NCBI GenBank assembly: GCA_002298335.1
Contig: DBNK01000024.1
Location: forward strand, 1-54,325
Origin: Thalassolituus sp. UBA674
Lineage (GTDB): Bacteria > Pseudomonadota > Gammaproteobacteria > Pseudomonadales > Oceanobacteraceae
Length of the DNA: 54,325 bases
Direction: 5' to 3'
Shown: piece by piece, positions 41,961 to 50,792 of the stretch
How the letters are laid out: every line of letters starts with the position of its first letter
Numbering within the stretch: the first letter of the stretch is position 1
The notes under the pieces: model-generated
Database searches by the model: none
What the model was told of the DNA's origin: nothing
Seen by the model: only the letters and a program-made list of their open reading frames with translations
Position numbers and translations under genes: made by a program

Positions 41961-44909
41961 TCAGAGCAGGCTTTCCCAGGAACCGTCGATGTAACGGATG
42001 ATCCAGACGCCGTTTTCCATAGCAATCCGGCCGTACACCACGTCACGGTAGTTGAGTACCCAGACGGTGTCGTCGGTTTCACGCTGCGTATCGGCCTCCG
42101 CAACGTTCTGAGTAACACAACGGTTCAACAGACCGTCGTCGTCAACATAGAAGTGATACAGAGGCGCACCCACCGCTTTGTTGAGCATGCCGGTTGTGAG
42201 GATTTCACTGTTAACCACATCTTCACTGCCATCCGCCAGCGTCAGGGAAACGCCGTCTTTGTAGATATCCAGATCGCCTGTTTCCAGGGTTTCATTACTG
42301 CGGCTGTAGTTGATCAGCAGGCGGTCAAGGTTGGATCCGGTGCCCATATAAACATCGGAGGATGTACTGACAGCGGAATAGTCATGCGACAACGCCGCGG
42401 TGCCTTCCAACACATCCAGGAAGGGCGCAGACACACTCAGATCCAGCAATGTCTTGGGTTCGTTGGTGCTGGTATTACCATCGTATTCGAGAATGACTTC
42501 GGTGGTCGCACGCAGGGTATTCAGACCCAGTACAATCGGGCGGTACAGGGTGCCATCAAGGCTGGTAAGGGTCTCCGGCAGTGGTGACAGTGCCAGACAG
42601 CCGTGCGCATCGGGTGCTTCAACCGGAAACTCCACGAAATACCCGCCCTGCCCGTCAATTTCCGGACGGGAGAAAACACCCACTTCCCACAGCTCGTTGA
42701 TGGCTTCCTGCATGTTACGTTCAGAGTAGAGTCGCTGCTTGGGTTCGCAACCCTGCACCACGGGCGCTGAGCTGCCACCACTGAGATCGCACTGCTCGTA
42801 GTCAAAGGTCGCTACATCTTCGTCGCGGTCGCCGTCACGGTCACTGTCCCCGGTGTCCTGACGGTAAACGGTCGGATAGAAACGATACCGGTAAGATTCA
42901 CCGTCTTTGACGTAATAATCGAAGTACTCCACATCCTGACCATTAATGGTCTCACTGCCCGTGCGGTAGCTGACCAGACCGGATGAGACATAGCCATCGG
43001 TATAAACCGACGATTCAGACGGTGAGAAAAAGCCATTGAAAGACGCAAACTGGCTGTCGGCATAATACTCAGCAGGGTTTGTGCTTTGAGCAGAGACGAA
43101 GACGCTGGAGATATTCTGGTCGTCTTCACTGTCATCACCCACCACATCGGAAATGCGGCCGTTAAGGACCACAGATTCGATGTTGTAATGCATCTCGCCC
43201 GCACCGGATGGATCTTCAACACCCCGGTAAAGGATGAAATAGGAGCCGGTCAGTTCGGTTTCTGTCTCGGTGCCAACGGTGGTCACGTCATACAGAGAAG
43301 CATCCGCCCAGCGCAGCTGGTAAGCAATTTCCGGCTCTGACACCGGATCCTGCAGGGTGCTGAACGATGCTCCGTAGAAGACGCGCACACCACTGGGCGT
43401 GCTGATGACGTCGCTGCTGTCGCTCTCGTAGGTGTGATCAACACTCAGCTGAACATTGCCGATGCGGTAGCCACCCGTGATAAACACATCAATCGCCTGC
43501 GAACTGGCCGGGTTGTCATCGTCGTCGGTGGTGTTGAGGTCAGCAACACCCTGGGTAACTTCGATCTCACCATCATTAATGGTCAGAGTGGCTGTTGCTG
43601 CGTTGTAGTCGTAATTCTCCAGCCAGGTCCAGCTGCTGTCCGGCGCCGGACAACCGGAGTTGAGATAGCAGTTGCGGTAGAACTCAAAGGTGTGGACATA
43701 GGCCAGCATCAGCTGATCAAGGTCATCCGCGTGCAGGTCACCAATTGAATCCAGCTGATCCATATAACTGTCCAGCTCGGCACGATAACCTTCTTCAAAG
43801 AAGCTGGTTTCATAATCACGCAGCACGTCAACGAAGGCTTTAACGCGGTCGAGACCCAATTCATAGGCATCCAGATCCGCACCCAGCAACTCACTCAGCG
43901 GCGCCGGGATTCGTGTGGTCAGTGCGCCATCGGCAAAACTGGCCATATCACTGCGCAGTCCGGTAACCACGGTATCGACATAACCGGTCAATGCAGTACC
44001 TTCAACACTGATTTTTTCCAGGTTGTCAGCGGCGCGGGCATACAGATCGTACAGGGAGAGGGTCTGATCGCCACCGCGCTGATAAATCTGCGCATTATTG
44101 GTGATCATGTCAGCACCGACGGCACGGGCAAAGAACTCAGCGTCATCCGTCACAGTGTATTCAAGCTCATAAGACTGCCAGGCAGCCAGCAGCGCGCCGT
44201 AGCGGATGCTGTCGGTGGCTTCGGCCTCATTGGCATTGCGCCAGTCATTCAGTTGGGTCAGATCAGCTGGTTCGGTAGTCTGCACATCGGTGATACCGAA
44301 AATGCGGGAGATCTGAGAAACACTCTGTACCGTGGAATAAGCCGAATAATAACCACCGGTCGTCAGCCAGCCACTGTCCTGCTGATCACCGGCAGATGAT
44401 TCACTGTACACCATGCTGTAAGCCAGCTGCGCAGCCAGGTCTGTCAGCGGTGTCAGGCGGATACGTTCATTTCGGGAAAGACCAACAGCAACAGTCCGCC
44501 AGCCCGGGCTACCGGTAACCGGCATAGCCTCACCGAACGCATAACTCCCGCAGCCATCCGCCAGCTGACAACGGCGGGTGGTCTGTACCTGATCCTCACC
44601 AGCCTGACGGCCATAGACATCGAAATACGACAGCTCGTCATTAACAATCACTGACTCAACCTGCCCCTCTGCATCCGAGATGTAAGGGGTATAGGCGACG
44701 GCGCCCGGCTGTGACTCCTGCAGATCCCCGCCTTCGGTAACAGCAACGTGGCGGATGATCGCCTCATCCAGATCTTCCTGCCCTGCCTGAACTTTAACGG
44801 TAATAAAGCCGGAAGAGCGGTTGCTGTCGTTGCTGCAGCCAGCCAGCAGGCCAGCCAGTAAAGCAGCAGAGACCGGCAGAACGTGCCGGAGAAGGATGGT
44901 GCGAGTCAC
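41961..44909 (-). CDS. Giant lipoprotein B (982 aa), paralogue of the 969-aa protein at 36531-39440
   Basis: A second very large lipoprotein. The signal has LAGC lipobox (C25) and Ser at +2; translation starts at GTG, 5 nt after a GAGG site. The protein is acidic and beta-rich, with CQLADGCGS at C114 and C120, the same place as CQLPSGCGS in its paralogue (C115, C121). Further matches are TDLAAQLA versus TDLASSLA, GALLAA versus GALIAG, and the C-terminal GVWIIRYIDGSW versus GVYIVRFVDGTW. Together these show one divergent family. The gene stands alone, unlike its paralogue, which is followed by a barrel gene. Function unknown; surface display is my inference. Confidence 0.8.
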   Translation of the reverse strand: MTRTILLRHVLPVSAALLAGLLAGCSNDSNRSSGFITVKVQAGQEDLDEAIIRHVAVTEGGDLQESQPGAVAYTPYISDAEGQVESVIVNDELSYFDVYGRQAGEDQVQTTRRCQLADGCGSYAFGEAMPVTGSPGWRTVAVGLSRNERIRLTPLTDLAAQLAYSMVYSESSAGDQQDSGWLTTGGYYSAYSTVQSVSQISRIFGITDVQTTEPADLTQLNDWRNANEAEATDSIRYGALLAAWQSYELEYTVTDDAEFFARAVGADMITNNAQIYQRGGDQTLSLYDLYARAADNLEKISVEGTALTGYVDTVVTGLRSDMASFADGALTTRIPAPLSELLGADLDAYELGLDRVKAFVDVLRDYETSFFEEGYRAELDSYMDQLDSIGDLHADDLDQLMLAYVHTFEFYRNCYLNSGCPAPDSSWTWLENYDYNAATATLTINDGEIEVTQGVADLNTTDDDDNPASSQAIDVFITGGYRIGNVQLSVDHTYESDSSDVISTPSGVRVFYGASFSTLQDPVSEPEIAYQLRWADASLYDVTTVGTETETELTGSYFILYRGVEDPSGAGEMHYNIESVVLNGRISDVVGDDSEDDQNISSVFVSAQSTNPAEYYADSQFASFNGFFSPSESSVYTDGYVSSGLVSYRTGSETINGQDVEYFDYYVKDGESYRYRFYPTVYRQDTGDSDRDGDRDEDVATFDYEQCDLSGGSSAPVVQGCEPKQRLYSERNMQEAINELWEVGVFSRPEIDGQGGYFVEFPVEAPDAHGCLALSPLPETLTSLDGTLYRPIVLGLNTLRATTEVILEYDGNTSTNEPKTLLDLSVSAPFLDVLEGTAALSHDYSAVSTSSDVYMGTGSNLDRLLINYSRSNETLETGDLDIYKDGVSLTLADGSEDVVNSEILTTGMLNKAVGAPLYHFYVDDDGLLNRCVTQNVAEADTQRETDDTVWVLNYRDVVYGRIAMENGVWIIRYIDGSWESLL

Positions 44910-45057
44910 AGAAACCTCATGCGTGTCGGATTGCCTGCGCGGATGATACCAGTACTGACGGGCAAATGTGCACCGCGATTCGTCTAGAAAGGTGCAGGCG
45001 CAGACAGTCTGCCTGCTTTACTCTATAATCGCGCCACACCTGAGAACCCCTGAAGTT

Positions 45058-45897
45058 ATGCATCTTTTCGTAGAAAAACTCGTCAACATTGATTTCAGCT
45101 ATCTGGACGTCACCCGCGGCCTGGTCGGAGAAACCTGGTGGGCCTCCACAAGTCTGGAAGGCGCACTCGATCAGCAGGGAATGGTCTGTGACTTCGGCAC
45201 CGTCAAAAAAGTTCTGCGCGAGTGGCTCGACCGTGAGATTGATCACTGCCTGCTGGTTCCGGCTCAGGCAGCAGGCCTGAAAGTTCAGGAAAACGATGGC
45301 ATCACCTCACTCAGCTGGCAGACAGAGCGCGGGCTGATCCGCATGTCGGCTCCGTCTCAGGCCGTCACCCTGATTGATGCTGCGGTGATCACACCTTATA
45401 CCTGTGCGAAATGGTGCATGGAACAGCTGACACCTCTGTTCCCGGACAGTATTGATCAACTCAGCCTGACCTTTGAGCCCGAAGTCATCGACGGGCCCAG
45501 CTATCACTACAGTCATGGTCTGAAAAAACACGATGGTAACTGCCAGCGGATCGCCCATGGCCACCGCTCACGCATTGAGATTTTTCTTGATGGCGTACGC
45601 AACACGGATGAAGAAGCCTGGTGGGCAGAATGCTGGAAAGATGTTTATCTCGGCAGCCGCGATGACGTGACTGAAGAAAACGACCAGCACATCGACTACC
45701 GCTATCAGGCGGCACAGGGTGACTTCGCTCTGACTCTGCCACGGTCACACTGTTATCTGATGGAAACCGACACCACGGTTGAACTGATTGCGGCGCACCT
45801 CACCGCCCGTGTGGCCGAGCGCCATCCGGGCCGTACGGTAAAAGTGCGTGCCTTTGAAGGGGTCAACAAAGGCGCACTGGCGTTTTCCGGCCAGTGA
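45058..45897 (+). CDS. Two-domain 6-carboxytetrahydropterin synthase (QueD/PTPS) family protein
   Basis: A 279-residue protein, twice the length of a normal QueD. The first half has the family's GMVCDFGTVKK and LDREIDHCLL elements (about 41-66) but lacks the zinc His pair. The second half carries YSHGLKKHDGNC (H153, H158, C162) and AHGHR (H167, H169), which match the zinc-binding and catalytic site of PTPS enzymes. So the two halves together make the usual motif set in a swapped order. It may act in queuosine or folate-type pterin chemistry, but the substrate is uncertain. Start chosen at 45058 (MHLFVEKL); a TATAAT lies near 45024-45029. Convergent with the DedA gene. Confidence 0.82.
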   Translation: MHLFVEKLVNIDFSYLDVTRGLVGETWWASTSLEGALDQQGMVCDFGTVKKVLREWLDREIDHCLLVPAQAAGLKVQENDGITSLSWQTERGLIRMSAPSQAVTLIDAAVITPYTCAKWCMEQLTPLFPDSIDQLSLTFEPEVIDGPSYHYSHGLKKHDGNCQRIAHGHRSRIEIFLDGVRNTDEEAWWAECWKDVYLGSRDDVTEENDQHIDYRYQAAQGDFALTLPRSHCYLMETDTTVELIAAHLTARVAERHPGRTVKVRAFEGVNKGALAFSGQ

Positions 45898-45901
45898 TAA
45901 C

Positions 45902-46468
45902 TCAGGAAGCCTGAGCTTCCATATTCTGCCGGATGCGGCGCTGACCAAGAACAAACAACACCAGCGCCACCGGCATCGCCCACCACAGCCATTCATGCAT
46001 CTGCTCCGCGAAATGCTGCCCGAGCAAGTAGGCCGCACCGAACAGACCCGCCGCCCAGATAATAATCGAGACCAGATTTGCCAGCGTAAAGGACAGCGCA
46101 GGTACCCGCGCGACACCACAGGCGATATAACCGAACGTGCGGATGCCCGGCATACAGCGGATCAGCACCAGCTGTTGCCAGGGTGCCTGCTGCAGCGGGA
46201 CCGTATGATGCCGGATAACCGGATGATTCATCCAGCGCCCCAGTTTCTGCCAGGCATTGGCCAGACGGCCGAACAGGTAAAGCGCGGTATCACCGATCAG
46301 CATGCCGGTGCAGACCGCAGTAAAGGCGATTTCAGGAGAGATTTTCTGACTCACAGCCAGCATTGCCGCAGCAATAATGGCCAGATCCTCCAGCATAAAG
46401 GTGGAGACAATCACGGCGATCACCAGCCACGCCGGGGTATCAGAAATGTTTAACAGAAAATCCGGCAT
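45902..46468 (-). CDS. DedA family inner-membrane protein
   Basis: A 188-residue membrane protein of the DedA/SNARE-associated family, which in other bacteria recycles undecaprenyl phosphate or other lipids and affects membrane potential. The family blocks GMLIGDTALYLFGR and IRCMPGIRTFGYIACGVARV, with its conserved arginines, are clear. Four to five hydrophobic segments are visible, near 14-34, 48-68, 105-130, 130-155 and 165-185. It ends 4 bp from the QueD-like gene (convergent) and starts in the gap shared with purB. Confidence 0.88.
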   Translation of the reverse strand: MPDFLLNISDTPAWLVIAVIVSTFMLEDLAIIAAAMLAVSQKISPEIAFTAVCTGMLIGDTALYLFGRLANAWQKLGRWMNHPVIRHHTVPLQQAPWQQLVLIRCMPGIRTFGYIACGVARVPALSFTLANLVSIIIWAAGLFGAAYLLGQHFAEQMHEWLWWAMPVALVLFVLGQRRIRQNMEAQAS

Positions 46469-46675
46469 ACCGATTCTTCATAATGGCTGAGGCAAAAATC
46501 GGCGGCGATTGTAGCAGAAGTCTGTCCTCTGCCCAGCCCTGCTGGCCCTTATTGCCGCCTGATTCCGCCTGTCTGACATCTTTATGCTGAGAAAGTATCC
46601 CGGATCCGCTAAAATGCCGCGCTTTTCCACAAGCCGTCGAACCCGCCCGAGACGAAGAACCTGAAGAGAACGTTT

Positions 46676-48040
46676 ATGGAACTGTCCGCACTCACTGCAA
46701 TTTCCCCTATTGATGGCCGTTACGGCAGCAAAACAGCCTCCCTGCGTGGCATTTTTTCTGAATTCGGTCTGATCCGTGCCCGGGTTGAAGTGGAAATCCG
46801 CTGGCTGCAGTGTCTGGCACAGCATCCGGCCATCACCGAAGTGCCGGCCTTCTCGCCCGATACTGACGCCCTGCTGAATGCCATTGTCGATAACTTCTCC
46901 GAAGAAGGCGCATTGCGCATCAAGGCGATTGAAGCCACTACCAACCACGACGTCAAAGCCGTGGAATACTTCATCAAAGAGCAGTTTGCCGGTAACGCTG
47001 AACTGCAGGCCGTCAACGAATTTGTTCACTTCGCCTGTACCTCAGAAGACATCAACAACCTGTCGCACGGTCTGATGCTGAAAGCCGGCCGTGACGTACT
47101 GCTGGATGAAATGCGTAAGATCGCAGCCGCTATCCGCAAACTGGCTCACGAACAGGCGGCTCTGCCTATGCTGTCCCGTACTCATGGCCAGACTGCATCG
47201 CCGACCACTCTGGGTAAAGAGATGGCCAACGTGGTCGCACGTCTGGAACGCCAGATCAGCCAGATTGAGAAGGTTGAACTGCTGGGTAAAATCAACGGTG
47301 CCGTCGGCAACTATAACGCTCACATTTCCGCCTATCCGGATATTGACTGGGCCGCCAACGCCGAAGCCTTCGTTACCTCTCTGGGTCTGACCTTCAACCC
47401 CTACACCACCCAGATTGAACCGCACGACTACATCGCTGAACTGTTTGATGCCATCGCCCGCTTCAACACCATCCTCATCGACTTTGACCGCGACATCTGG
47501 GCCTACATCTCCAACGGTTACTTCAAGCAGAAGACCATTGCCGGTGAAGTCGGCTCATCCACCATGCCTCACAAGGTCAACCCGATCGACTTCGAAAACT
47601 CCGAAGGCAACCTGGGCATCGCCAACGCCGTACTGACGCACATGGCGCAGAAACTGCCGATTTCCCGCTGGCAGCGCGACCTGACCGACTCCACCGTACT
47701 GCGTAACATGGGCGTGGGCGCCGGTTACAGCCTGATCGCTTACGCCGCCAGCCTGAAAGGCATCAGCAAGCTGCAGGTTAACGAAATCCGCATCAGTGAA
47801 GACCTCGACAACGCCTGGGAAGTACTGGCTGAGCCGGTACAGACCGTGATGCGCCGTTACGGCATTGAACAGCCGTACGAAAAGCTCAAAGCCTTCACCC
47901 GCGGTAAGGCCATCACCCAGGATGCCATGGCAGAATTTATCGCCACCCTCGAACTGCCTCAGGACGCCAAAGACGAACTGAACGCCCTGACTCCGTCTAC
48001 CTATCTGGGTAACGCTGCGGAGCAGGCCAAGAACGTCTGA
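46676..48040 (+). CDS. purB: Adenylosuccinate lyase
   Basis: Catalyses two fumarate-releasing steps of purine synthesis, from SAICAR and from adenylosuccinate. The 454-residue protein has the superfamily signature SSTMPHKVNPIDFEN (about 290-305), the catalytic-histidine segment TSEDINNLSHGLM, and SRTHGQTASPTTLGKE. Length matches E. coli PurB (456). A GAGAA-type ribosome site precedes the ATG. It is followed by a hairpin and by roxA, 63 bp downstream. In E. coli purB is also near roxA-type (ycfD) genes. Confidence 0.97.
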   Translation: MELSALTAISPIDGRYGSKTASLRGIFSEFGLIRARVEVEIRWLQCLAQHPAITEVPAFSPDTDALLNAIVDNFSEEGALRIKAIEATTNHDVKAVEYFIKEQFAGNAELQAVNEFVHFACTSEDINNLSHGLMLKAGRDVLLDEMRKIAAAIRKLAHEQAALPMLSRTHGQTASPTTLGKEMANVVARLERQISQIEKVELLGKINGAVGNYNAHISAYPDIDWAANAEAFVTSLGLTFNPYTTQIEPHDYIAELFDAIARFNTILIDFDRDIWAYISNGYFKQKTIAGEVGSSTMPHKVNPIDFENSEGNLGIANAVLTHMAQKLPISRWQRDLTDSTVLRNMGVGAGYSLIAYAASLKGISKLQVNEIRISEDLDNAWEVLAEPVQTVMRRYGIEQPYEKLKAFTRGKAITQDAMAEFIATLELPQDAKDELNALTPSTYLGNAAEQAKNV

Positions 48041-48051
48041 TCCAACCTGTC

Positions 48052-48078
48052 GGCAGCCGGCCTTCTGTTCCGGCTGCC
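48052..48078 (+). terminator. Hairpin between purB and roxA
   Basis: A 9-bp perfect stem (GGCAGCCGG with CCGGCTGCC) and a 9-nt loop lie between purB and roxA. No T-run follows, so it may only weaken read-through or stabilise the message. Confidence 0.45.
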
Positions 48079-48103
48079 CTGTTCCTGCCCTGCGGAGATC
48101 AAT

Positions 48104-49279
48104 ATGCAATTACTTGGTCATCTGAGCGCCGCTGAGTTTCTGCGCGACTACTGGCAGAAGAAACCTCTGCTGATCCGCAACGCCATCCCGGATTTTGAAC
48201 CCCTGCTGTCAGCCGAAGAGCTGGCCGGACTCAGCCTCGAAGAGGAAATTGAATCCCGCCTGATACTGGAAGAAGGCAGAGCCGGCCCATGGGAGCTGCG
48301 CAAAGGCCCCTTCACAGAAGATGATTACCGCCAGTTACCCGATAAAAAATGGACCTTATTGGTTCAGAGCGTTGACCAGTGGCTGCCGGAAGCGGCTGAC
48401 CTGCTGGGGCTGTTCGATTTCCTGCCCGGCTGGCGCATCGACGATCTGATGATCAGTTACGCCGTGGACGGTGGCAGTGTCGGTCCGCATTTCGACCAGT
48501 ACGATGTTTTCCTGCTGCAGGCCGAAGGCCAGCGCGAGTGGCGCACCGGGCAGCGCTGTAACGCAGACAGTGCCCTTATCAAAGGCACGTCGTTGAGCAT
48601 TCTGGCCGACTTTAAAGAAGATGAACGCTGGACACTCAACCCCGGCGATATGCTCTATCTGCCACCGGGGCTGGCGCATCACGGCATTGCCCGGGGCAAC
48701 TGCCAGACCTACTCCATCGGCTTCCGCGCACCGTCTGCCGCGCAGCTGGTCGAACGCGCCGCCGACGCCATCCTGTCTGGCCTGACCGAACATCAGCGCT
48801 ACGCCGATGCCGATCTGCACGAGCAGGAAGCCGGTGGAGAAATCAGCGCCGCTGCGGTACAGCGTCTGAAGACCCTGCTCTCTGAACAGCTCAACCAGGA
48901 CGACTTGCTCAGCCGCGTTCTCGGCGAGCTGATGACCGAGCCCAGAAACAGCCCTGAACCGGACGACCCGCAGACACCGGACTGGTCTGAACTCTGTGAA
49001 GCCCTGTCATACACAGACACCCTGTACCGCCATGAACAGGCCCGCTTTGCCTTCAGTCGTCATAGCGGTCATATTGAGATGTATGTACAGGGAGAAGCAC
49101 AGATATTGCCAGACAGCGATCTGGCTCTGGTCACAGCCCTGTGCGGTTCACGTACCATGAGCAGCTCACAAATCATGTTGCTGGCCCGCACCCAGACAGC
49201 CCAGCAGCTGCTGTGTGATCTGTATGGGCGCCACCTGATTTACGCAGAAGGAGACGATGATGGAAGTCCGGATTACTGA
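48104..49279 (+). CDS. roxA: 50S ribosomal protein L16 arginine hydroxylase (YcfD/RoxA type)
   Basis: Cupin-type Fe(II)/2-oxoglutarate oxygenase that hydroxylates an arginine of ribosomal protein L16. The 391-residue protein has the JmjC-like iron site: HFDQYD near residue 128 (His and Asp) and a second His in GLAHHGIA near 190, followed by a winged-helix C-terminal domain. The N-terminal DYWQKKPLLIRN is typical. E. coli YcfD has 373 residues. A GGAG site precedes the ATG. The next gene starts 20 bp before its stop, so the two are translated in tandem. Confidence 0.93.
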   Translation: MQLLGHLSAAEFLRDYWQKKPLLIRNAIPDFEPLLSAEELAGLSLEEEIESRLILEEGRAGPWELRKGPFTEDDYRQLPDKKWTLLVQSVDQWLPEAADLLGLFDFLPGWRIDDLMISYAVDGGSVGPHFDQYDVFLLQAEGQREWRTGQRCNADSALIKGTSLSILADFKEDERWTLNPGDMLYLPPGLAHHGIARGNCQTYSIGFRAPSAAQLVERAADAILSGLTEHQRYADADLHEQEAGGEISAAAVQRLKTLLSEQLNQDDLLSRVLGELMTEPRNSPEPDDPQTPDWSELCEALSYTDTLYRHEQARFAFSRHSGHIEMYVQGEAQILPDSDLALVTALCGSRTMSSSQIMLLARTQTAQQLLCDLYGRHLIYAEGDDDGSPDY

Positions 49280-50180
49280 CTGGCATCAGGCCAGGGACGC
49301 TGCCCGCGCCATCCGTACTGAGGTGTTTATCCGCGAGCAGAAAGTGCCGGAAGAACTGGAGTGGGATGACGACGACCTGACAGCCGTCCACTTCATTGCC
49401 TGGGACAAAGGCGAGCCCGCCGGTTGCGCCCGGCTGCTGCCCGATGGTCACTTCGGCCGTATGGCTGTACGCCGTGAATGGCGTCGCAGCGGCACCGGTA
49501 CCGTTCTGCTGCAGTCACTGATTCAGTATGCCTTCAGCCAGGCCGGAATGGAGATTCTGCGTGCCAGCGCCCAGACCAAGGCACTGATGTTTTACCACAG
49601 CAATGGTTTCAATGCCGACGGCGGTTTTTACGCCGACGCCGATATGCCCCATGTGCATATTCACCGGGAGCACCGGGCGCGCTCACTCAGTGATCATCTG
49701 ATTCCGGGCAAAGACCGTAAAACCCATCGTCTTGAGACCCTGATTGCTCAGAGCGGCTGGCTGGAAATCGTACTCAGTGCCAACCCGCATCATGTCACCC
49801 TGCTCTGTGGTGATCCGCATCATGCACTATGGTCGGACCCGGCCGTCATTGAAGCATTCAGCCAGTATGCCCGTACAGACAGCAGTCACGGCCCGCGCCT
49901 CACGCTGCTGTTTCCTTCCGAAGAAAAACACTGGGAGCGGCATCCCCTGGTGCAGCTGCAGCAACGCCTCAGCAGCCTGATCGAACTGCGTATTCAACCT
50001 CAGATCCCCAAACAGGCCCTGCTGCTGGCAGAGCCCTGGGGTGTCATGCAGTTTGTGAATGATGAGATCGCCATGGCAGAGATGAACAACCCGTCCCGGG
50101 TGGAGCATCTTAAGCTGGAACTCAGATCATTGCTGGAACACAGTCACCGGCCCCAGAATGCACCCCAAAGCTTTCTCTGA
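49260..50180 (+). CDS. GNAT acetyltransferase with a C-terminal domain of unknown function
   Basis: A 306-residue protein. Residues 1-145 form an ElaA-like GNAT domain with the acetyl-CoA loop GRMAVRREWRRSGTGTVLL (about 74-92). Residues about 150-306 form a second domain that I do not recognise, with a stretch LLLAEPWGVMQFVNDEIA. Fusions of this type are seen in pseudomonads, so this is probably not a gene error. I prefer ATG 49260 over ATG 49257 because the AAGGAG site lies 6 nt upstream of it. It overlaps roxA by 20 bp and is convergent with the next GNAT gene (14 bp gap). Confidence 0.85.
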   Translation: MEVRITDWHQARDAARAIRTEVFIREQKVPEELEWDDDDLTAVHFIAWDKGEPAGCARLLPDGHFGRMAVRREWRRSGTGTVLLQSLIQYAFSQAGMEILRASAQTKALMFYHSNGFNADGGFYADADMPHVHIHREHRARSLSDHLIPGKDRKTHRLETLIAQSGWLEIVLSANPHHVTLLCGDPHHALWSDPAVIEAFSQYARTDSSHGPRLTLLFPSEEKHWERHPLVQLQQRLSSLIELRIQPQIPKQALLLAEPWGVMQFVNDEIAMAEMNNPSRVEHLKLELRSLLEHSHRPQNAPQSFL

Positions 50181-50194
50181 AGCCCCTGAAGGGA

Positions 50195-50791
50195 TTATGT
50201 CCGGTCATTTGGCAGGTCCAGCCTCATCACTGGCCGGTCACTGCGGTGGCGCGCCACTTCGCAGAAACCTGCGGCAGCGAACATAGACGCTGATCCGAAC
50301 CAGGAAGCCTGAGCTTTGCCTCCGGCTTCCCGGTCTACCGGATACGCTTCAAGAGTCTCGGCATTGTGGCTTTGGGCAAAGGCTATGGCTCCCCGTAACA
50401 GGGCATGGGCGACACCCTGGCCACGGTATTGTGATGGCACGACAAAGCAGATCACCGACCAGACAGCACGATCATCAACCGCTTTCATCACCTGAGAGCG
50501 CTCCAGACGGCGGTAATCCTGCCGTGGTCCCAGCGATACCCAACCCACCGGGAGATCATGATCAAATGCGATTAAACCCGGAGGACACTCTGAGCCTGCC
50601 AGAGTCTGCAGCCGGTCATGGGTCAGTTGCCGCATCTCCCGCCCCAGCTCTGCCGATACGTGATTCCATTCAGAACCCGTCATGCGGTAATACATACACC
50701 AGCAACGTCGGGCTTCAGAGCAGCCACGTGCGGCGAAGAGACGTTCCAGATCCGGCCAGTTATCTTCTGAAAGTGGCAGGACCTGAATCAC
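50195..50791 (-). CDS. GNAT family N-acetyltransferase
   Basis: A 198-residue acetyltransferase-like protein with the acetyl-CoA loop VVPSQYRGQGVAHALL (about 118-133). The N-terminal region has a Cys-rich stretch (RGCSEARRCWCMYYRM) that is unusual for the family and could bind metal or be redox active. Its substrate is unknown. It begins 1 bp after the kdsB stop, so it is co-transcribed with kdsB. It is convergent with the longer GNAT protein at 49260-50180, and the two are not closely alike. Confidence 0.85.
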   Translation of the reverse strand: MIQVLPLSEDNWPDLERLFAARGCSEARRCWCMYYRMTGSEWNHVSAELGREMRQLTHDRLQTLAGSECPPGLIAFDHDLPVGWVSLGPRQDYRRLERSQVMKAVDDRAVWSVICFVVPSQYRGQGVAHALLRGAIAFAQSHNAETLEAYPVDREAGGKAQASWFGSASMFAAAGFCEVARHRSDRPVMRLDLPNDRT

Positions 50792-50792
50792 C

